Assembly: GCA_017429525.1 (NCBI GenBank)
Contig: JAFROT010000041.1
Location: 1-45,201, forward strand
DNA from: Bacteroidaceae bacterium
GTDB taxonomy: Bacteria; Bacteroidota; Bacteroidia; Bacteroidales; Bacteroidaceae
DNA length: 45,201 bases
Reading direction: 5' to 3'
Shown here: positions 41,201 through 45,201 of the stretch, piece after piece
How the letters are laid out: every line of letters starts with the position of its first letter
Numbering within the stretch: the stretch's first letter is position 1
Made by a program: the position numbers and the translations under genes
Notes under the pieces: generated by a model
Told to the model about the DNA's origin: nothing
Seen by the model: only the letters and a program-made list of their open reading frames with translations
Database searches by the model: none

Positions 41201-44200
41201 GCCTTTAGCTATCAGAATGCCAACCAGTACGTGGAGAAGCAGCTCGGACACACCATCGAGCACCTGCACGCCATCGGCCCCGACGACGACTACATCAAGG
41301 ACAACAACGGCGCCCTGGGCTTCTTCAACGACATCGGCTCCTACAACAACTACAAGCTCGACTACGCCCGCAAGAATGCCTTCCGCAAGAACCAGAACGT
41401 GAAGAGTGTCTCGTTCTGGGACGTGGCCGGCTGGCTGTGGACGGGCGACGCCTACACCGATCTGCAGATGACGCTGCAGGACTCGTGCTTCGCTGAATGT
41501 CCGAACCTTGAGTATGTCGATATGCTCTACCTGCGCACCGACGGCTCGAACATCGCCGAACCCCTCACTCCGCGAATGCTGCAACTGGGCAACGGCGTGT
41601 TCGACCAGTCGCCGAAGGTACGCTTCAAGATGACCGACCGTCAGACGGAGTGGTTCGCCGCCGACTCCGCCTGGGTGAAATATCAGGACCGCTTCCTGCC
41701 CGCGCTCTTCCTACCCGCCGACCCCGTGGTGGTGAGCAAGCTGAGCGACCTGAAATACCGCACGGACGTGGCCCGTCCGTGGTACGACAATAACGCCTCG
41801 AAGTGGGGCGACTGGCTCGACATCACAAGGGTGACGTCGAACAACTACCTCAACGGCAAGTTCGCGGGCACCGACCTGCGCTCGTTCCCCGACTTCAAGC
41901 GTTTCGAACTGATAGGACTCGACTATGTGGGCGGCTCTTGGTTCGTCAACTGTACGAACCTCAGCGCTATCGAGCTGCCTTCGACCATCAAGACCATCGG
42001 CGGCTACGCTTTCCAGAACTGCTCGTCGCTGAAGGAAATCACTATCCCTGCCGCCGTCGAGAAGATTGACGAGGGGGCTTTCTTCAATAGTGGACTGAAG
42101 ACTGTGCGTTGCGAAGGCGTCAAGCCTCCCACCTTGGGCAGCTTTGGCCTACATCCCCTCAACTTCGACGGGTTCGTCATCTACGTGCCTGCCGAGGCTG
42201 TGGATGCCTACAAGAAGGCTTGGCCCAACCATGCCCAGTACATCAGGAGCAATGCGGATGACCGCAAGCTCACCGAGGTGGATGTCGATAAGCCCGGCAA
42301 GCTGGCTGAGAAGCTGGGACTGACGACGATTATGTCCGGCGACCGTTTGCGCAACGTCGGTGGAGCCTACTGGAAGTACGACTCGCTGACCGTCCGCGGC
42401 CACCTCAACGGCCTCGACGTCGGCGTGCTGCGCCACCTGATGGGCGCCGACGCGTGGGACAGCGATCCTACCGACGGACGCCTACGTTATTTAGACCTTC
42501 ACAATGCCCACTTCGACCAGGACACGAAATACTCCTACAACCTCTACGGCGTCGACGAGTACCTCGAGAAGGCCAACTGGGTAGGCGAATACATGTTCCA
42601 GAACTGCACGGCACTGGAGACGCTGATTCTGCCGGAGTCCGTGACCGAGATTGGCGAGAACGCCTTCGAGAGAGCCACAAACCTGAAGCATCTCTTCGTG
42701 GGTGAGCGTTTAGAGAAGTACACACGCGACCTGATACAAGACATCCCCGGGGGCTTGGATGAACTGGTGTTGATGACCGACTCTTTTGCCACCAGCGAGA
42801 GCGAAGACCCGTGGGAAGGCCCCATCGCCATGGTCTATACGAAGAAGTCGCGGCTGGGCGACTACATGAGCGACCCGGCACTGACCAACCGCGCACAGGG
42901 CATCGCCGCCCCCTTCGAGGACGAAGAGGTGATGCACATCCTGGCGGTGCGTCGCTGCTACTTCCCCTCGCAGTACCTCAACGTGGAGAGCACTAAGAAT
43001 CCGTTCGGCAGTTATCTCGACGGCGACGGCTACTTCTTCTATCGCGACAAGGATCTGAAGACCTTCGATGAGTTCCGACTCTTCAGTAACGTCCGCGAGC
43101 TCGACTACGACTTCCAGAACTGCTCGGGCCTGGAGCGCATCACGCTGCCCGCCTCGATAGAGCACATCGGCTTCAATGCCTTCACCGGCTGCGCGAAGTT
43201 AGCCTCCATCCACATCAGCGCCGACTCCGTGCCCGTGCTGGATCGCGATGCCTTCCGCGACCTGCCCGCCGACTTCCAGATCATCGTGCCGAAGACCCAT
43301 GTGAAGCGCTACCGCGAGCAATGGGCTCAGTATGCAGACCACGTCGTAGGCGAGGACGAGGACTTCCGCAGCGACATCATCGAGGTGACGCTGACCGAGC
43401 CCAACACGCTGGCCCAGCATCTGGGACTGCAATATACTTACGAAGCATTCGAAGAAACGTGGTACGAGAAGCCTCTGAAGAAGTACCGTGTCACCTCCGT
43501 CACGGGCGACTACTCCCATATCCGTGGCTTGAAGGTCAACGGACCCATCTCGAGTGCCGACTTCATGGTGATGCGCTTCCTGGCAGGTTTCGACATCGTC
43601 AAGGACCGTCGCAACGCTACGTCTCTTGGCAACGCACGCAATTATCTGGCGCAGCTGGAGTACATCGACCTCTACGATGCCGACATCGTCTGCACCGACT
43701 TCAGTTATCCTAACTCCGACGGAGAGGTGGAGACTAAGGCCTTCTGCCGCTGCTACGCGCTGAAGACGCTCATCCTGCCGCGCACCGCCACCTATGTCGC
43801 TGAACGTGCTTTCCAGGAGTGCGAGAATCTGCAGACGCTGGTCATCGGCGACGAGTGCGAGAAATTCCTCTGGAGCTCGCTCGACGACTGCGCCTCGATG
43901 ACCCGCATGTACATCCTCTCGAAGAAGAAGATGGAGATGACCGACGAGAACTGGCTGCGTCGCAACCTGAGCAACAACTACAACCCGACGTTCGATGCCG
44001 TCTATGTGCGTCCGTCGCTCTATCAGGACTACCTCGCCGACGAGGCCTACGTGGGCCCCGACCATCGCACCAACAGCGTCTCGACGGGAGCCTTCAAGGA
44101 CGACGAGTCGTTCGCCGCCTTCGCCGCTCACGCTGCTGCCACTCAGGACGACCTGCGGCAGATAGGCGACATCAGCGGCTGGTTCCGCAATCATACCGGT

Positions 44201-45196
44201 GTCATCGACTTCGATGCCCTCCAATATACCAGCATCGACTCGTTGCGCACCGCCGACGTAGCGCCGCTCACACAGCTGCGCAACGTCACCCTGCCCGCCA
44301 CCGTCAAGGGTGTGGGCAAGGATGCCTTCACGCATGCCACCCACCTGCGCTATGTCGATATGAGCAAGTGTGCTGACTACGCGCCGACGCTCGTCGCTGA
44401 AGGTGGCGTCCGCTCGCTCGGCATCGGCGCCAACACGCTGGCCTACGTGCCCTCCTCTTATGGCGCGACCGCCGACGTGAACGTGGCCGTCAGCGACGGC
44501 GCCAGCGGCTTCAAGGCGCAGACCTTCCGTCTGGTCGACGGTCTGGATTACTGCGTGCCCTTCGCCGTCACGGCAGAGAATGTAGAGAACACGCGTACGC
44601 TCGTTCAGAGCGCCGTGCCCTACACCGTCTGTCTGCCCTACGCCCTCGACATCCCCGTCGGCGCAAAGGTCTACCGCCTCTCGGGCCGCGACACGGACGA
44701 GCTGATCTTCACCCAGCACATGGGACGCATGCAGCCCATGGAGCCCTACCTGGTATGGGCGGAGCAGAGCGATGCCCCGCTCTCCACCACGAGCGCTACG
44801 CTGCCTGCCAGCACCGACGGTCAGACCTTCGGCCGTCAGCAGTCGTCGGTGGGCTACACCCTGCGCGGCACGCTCACCGCTATCGGCAATGCCGAGGCTG
44901 TGGAGTTGGGCGCCTACGTGCTGAACGACGACGCGAAGTGGCATCCTGTACTCTCGGACACTGATGAGCACAGCGCCGTCACAATCCCCGCCTTCCGCTG
45001 CTACCTGCTGCAGAGCCGTCAGGGCGGCACCCGCGCGGCCATCGGCATGGCGCTGGAGGGCGTCGACGGCATCGAACAGCTGCGCACCATCGACAGCGAC
45101 GGCACCGAGCGCGTCTACGACCTCAGCGGCCGCAGAGTAAGCGAACACGCCAAGGGCGTTGTCATCAAGAACGGTAAGAAAGTCATCAAGAAATAA
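38201..45196 (+). CDS. BspA-like leucine-rich-repeat surface protein
   Basis: 2331 residues from the Met at 38201. Signal peptide (MKKKLFSILVLWLTIAATA), three 9-residue repeats (TSIANE(I/M)SA, about 34-60), then many LRR_5 repeats of the Treponema/BspA type (SIELPSTIKTIGGYAFQNCSSLKEITIP-like units), which form an elongated adhesive scaffold. Residues about 565-835 (39880-40700) interrupt the repeats with a helix-rich, AT-richer segment without LRRs. Two similar segments (around GVDNDYLKKNDGVLRIYNDPGSYYNYK and GPDDDYIKDNNGALGFFNDIGSYNNYK) show internal duplication. The C-terminus (VYDLSGRRVSEHAKGVVIKNGKKVIKK) is the Prevotella surface-anchoring or secretion tail. Likely a surface adhesin; its ligand is unknown. 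The in-frame Met at 38126 would precede the signal peptide and was rejected. Confidence 0.9.
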   Translation: MKKKLFSILVLWLTIAATAQSHVLFSFVNDEGAATSIANEISATSIANEMSAASVANEVAPDEVEADEVKLRDGSLVKRQRMPKRAPTEDYTYTYKGVKYTYITENNYTRFFNTSVHKPSDYGWYTDAEGWYVNAEKAYITAASIDADNFPSSGEVYILNDLVGFFKDHTHLGCIADNAFRYMSGVRRVYFQDCGALSYTANSDFYFFIGDCAFANCENLEEVNLMQWTTSGDNHWQALPPTAVKRIWGSMLDNSPKAWLRVGTSVYQQYLGSQTWVQVRNRITTFEHSSDDITVNGAVYSFLKAEDGSALSNADDQHEEIMKTLRLWNADYQNFNAASLLSDKSRTQDNANLWYTTVKGVDNDYLKKNDGVLRIYNDPGSYYNYKTIAIRRGAFENCSDLKAVEFWQTNGRSSNSYSEPKLVIENGAFKNCKNLKEIRLFYKVEDGEDRWQVLGPTDIIPGNNIFGLPPMDEVMAMDTEDKQTACALPDDFRILVSPDRYSEFIVDPNWSPYANFIKSADYMPTAKADIVKNGLTYGYVGGTDGILSTDQVVTQSYSLWSIPTTVAEVASIIYSFYSIYQALKAASVAVEGLEEFSDDAIVQVVEKTVASSSDDVAGNVFYNAKDFGIADKLHKDVLFMKQLSNEMLSETGEVTAYEMGVFYGKNLKQLGLGEEMIERFANLGMCNDNGLIIMKGEELFAAFCSDRPIRMAMKDMAFYFKWICDPSKVAPAAILKERKEELIEGIILNRVSGNIINTSTGHSLFSSRDAASVAVRDAIMGTIGNSTLISGVLGSGMATAKTLQDGFNMAMLKDGMKNNIMSNIHAVSTHASNMVIITPHKNLIYHTYLKSAPDDIENAVIYTGVSKDTRTTTWLPQVFKNKKQLKTIRFHDNSDRNSHNMSGNLIFIPDSAFVGCDALETLDLRMMTDDNGERAMGPEDFVLCGDDIFAGLDSTKFHIIIPIERRLDFLLSDSWRQHKRFFVYQEVEEKVNFTEFGVKYAFSYQNANQYVEKQLGHTIEHLHAIGPDDDYIKDNNGALGFFNDIGSYNNYKLDYARKNAFRKNQNVKSVSFWDVAGWLWTGDAYTDLQMTLQDSCFAECPNLEYVDMLYLRTDGSNIAEPLTPRMLQLGNGVFDQSPKVRFKMTDRQTEWFAADSAWVKYQDRFLPALFLPADPVVVSKLSDLKYRTDVARPWYDNNASKWGDWLDITRVTSNNYLNGKFAGTDLRSFPDFKRFELIGLDYVGGSWFVNCTNLSAIELPSTIKTIGGYAFQNCSSLKEITIPAAVEKIDEGAFFNSGLKTVRCEGVKPPTLGSFGLHPLNFDGFVIYVPAEAVDAYKKAWPNHAQYIRSNADDRKLTEVDVDKPGKLAEKLGLTTIMSGDRLRNVGGAYWKYDSLTVRGHLNGLDVGVLRHLMGADAWDSDPTDGRLRYLDLHNAHFDQDTKYSYNLYGVDEYLEKANWVGEYMFQNCTALETLILPESVTEIGENAFERATNLKHLFVGERLEKYTRDLIQDIPGGLDELVLMTDSFATSESEDPWEGPIAMVYTKKSRLGDYMSDPALTNRAQGIAAPFEDEEVMHILAVRRCYFPSQYLNVESTKNPFGSYLDGDGYFFYRDKDLKTFDEFRLFSNVRELDYDFQNCSGLERITLPASIEHIGFNAFTGCAKLASIHISADSVPVLDRDAFRDLPADFQIIVPKTHVKRYREQWAQYADHVVGEDEDFRSDIIEVTLTEPNTLAQHLGLQYTYEAFEETWYEKPLKKYRVTSVTGDYSHIRGLKVNGPISSADFMVMRFLAGFDIVKDRRNATSLGNARNYLAQLEYIDLYDADIVCTDFSYPNSDGEVETKAFCRCYALKTLILPRTATYVAERAFQECENLQTLVIGDECEKFLWSSLDDCASMTRMYILSKKKMEMTDENWLRRNLSNNYNPTFDAVYVRPSLYQDYLADEAYVGPDHRTNSVSTGAFKDDESFAAFAAHAAATQDDLRQIGDISGWFRNHTGVIDFDALQYTSIDSLRTADVAPLTQLRNVTLPATVKGVGKDAFTHATHLRYVDMSKCADYAPTLVAEGGVRSLGIGANTLAYVPSSYGATADVNVAVSDGASGFKAQTFRLVDGLDYCVPFAVTAENVENTRTLVQSAVPYTVCLPYALDIPVGAKVYRLSGRDTDELIFTQHMGRMQPMEPYLVWAEQSDAPLSTTSATLPASTDGQTFGRQQSSVGYTLRGTLTAIGNAEAVELGAYVLNDDAKWHPVLSDTDEHSAVTIPAFRCYLLQSRQGGTRAAIGMALEGVDGIEQLRTIDSDGTERVYDLSGRRVSEHAKGVVIKNGKKVIKK
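38300..38380 (+). repeat. 27-bp coding tandem repeat, three units
   Basis: Units at 38300, 38327 and 38354 encode (A)(T/A)S(I/V)ANE-type nonapeptides just after the BspA-like signal peptide. The first two are identical but for one or two bases. Copy number could vary by slippage without changing frame. Confidence 0.8.
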
Positions 45197-45201
45197 CCCT
45201 A

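Noticed and set aside
1-45201. tRNA or rRNA genes
   Set aside because: No cloverleaf with T-arm GGTTCGAATCC-like sequence and no rRNA stretch was noticed; a tRNAscan run would settle it.

Overview
The window looks like a chromosomal segment of a Bacteroidales bacterium, most likely Prevotella or a close relative. The signs are GC-rich coding with AT-rich gaps, at least nine promoters of the Bacteroidetes TAnnTTTG (-7) type, 'YDLSGR...KGI' C-terminal tails on secreted proteins, a BspA-like leucine-rich-repeat protein, and Bacteroidales-only families (VirE/BT4734-type, DUF6078, DUF4468, DUF4982). I saw no rRNA, tRNA, CRISPR array, integrase or transposase.

Left part (1-23.5 kb), mostly housekeeping and envelope genes. 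Positions 1-733 are a gene-free stretch of repeats (15-bp hairpin, 86-bp tandem repeat, 22-bp x 8 minisatellite). Then on the minus strand come a secreted GH128-like glycoside hydrolase, a small lipoprotein, a TSCPD-domain protein and aspS. A divergent pair of secreted glycosidases follows (GH2 on minus, GH35 on plus), with no SusC/SusD pair nearby. Next is a minus-strand block that reads TolC-like, MacA-like, MacB-type ATPase, FtsX permease, DUF4468 protein, MscS-type channel: a tripartite export system plus envelope genes. MATE transporter, DUF3737 protein and a MalY/PatB-type PLP enzyme run on the plus strand.

Middle (23.5-28.8 kb). umuD-like and umuC-like genes are divergent, with a near-palindrome between their two promoters. 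Beyond them lies a two-gene unit (VirE/BT4734-type primase-helicase-like protein and DUF6078 protein). It is bracketed by two mirror-image clusters of CCTTCAC/GTGAAGG motifs, which look like iterons or element ends.

Defence region (28.9-37.1 kb, minus strand). An operon encodes a PLD-nuclease/SNF2-helicase fusion, a 1220-aa Eco57I-type methyltransferase with an AT-rich specificity segment and an ASCH-like tail, a DprA-like Rossmann protein and a truncated small protein. The helicase is interrupted by one in-frame UGA. Upstream of it, behind its own TATCTTTG promoter, lies about 330 bp of noncoding DNA packed with long inverted repeats. Several of these arms are mutually exclusive, so a bistable structured leader RNA or an independent ncRNA is plausible. 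This is the strongest undescribed signal in the window.

Right end (37.1-45.2 kb). A frameshifted DUF6794 gene, a block of dispersed repeat, a 35-aa lipoprotein remnant and a 2331-aa secreted BspA-like protein close the window.
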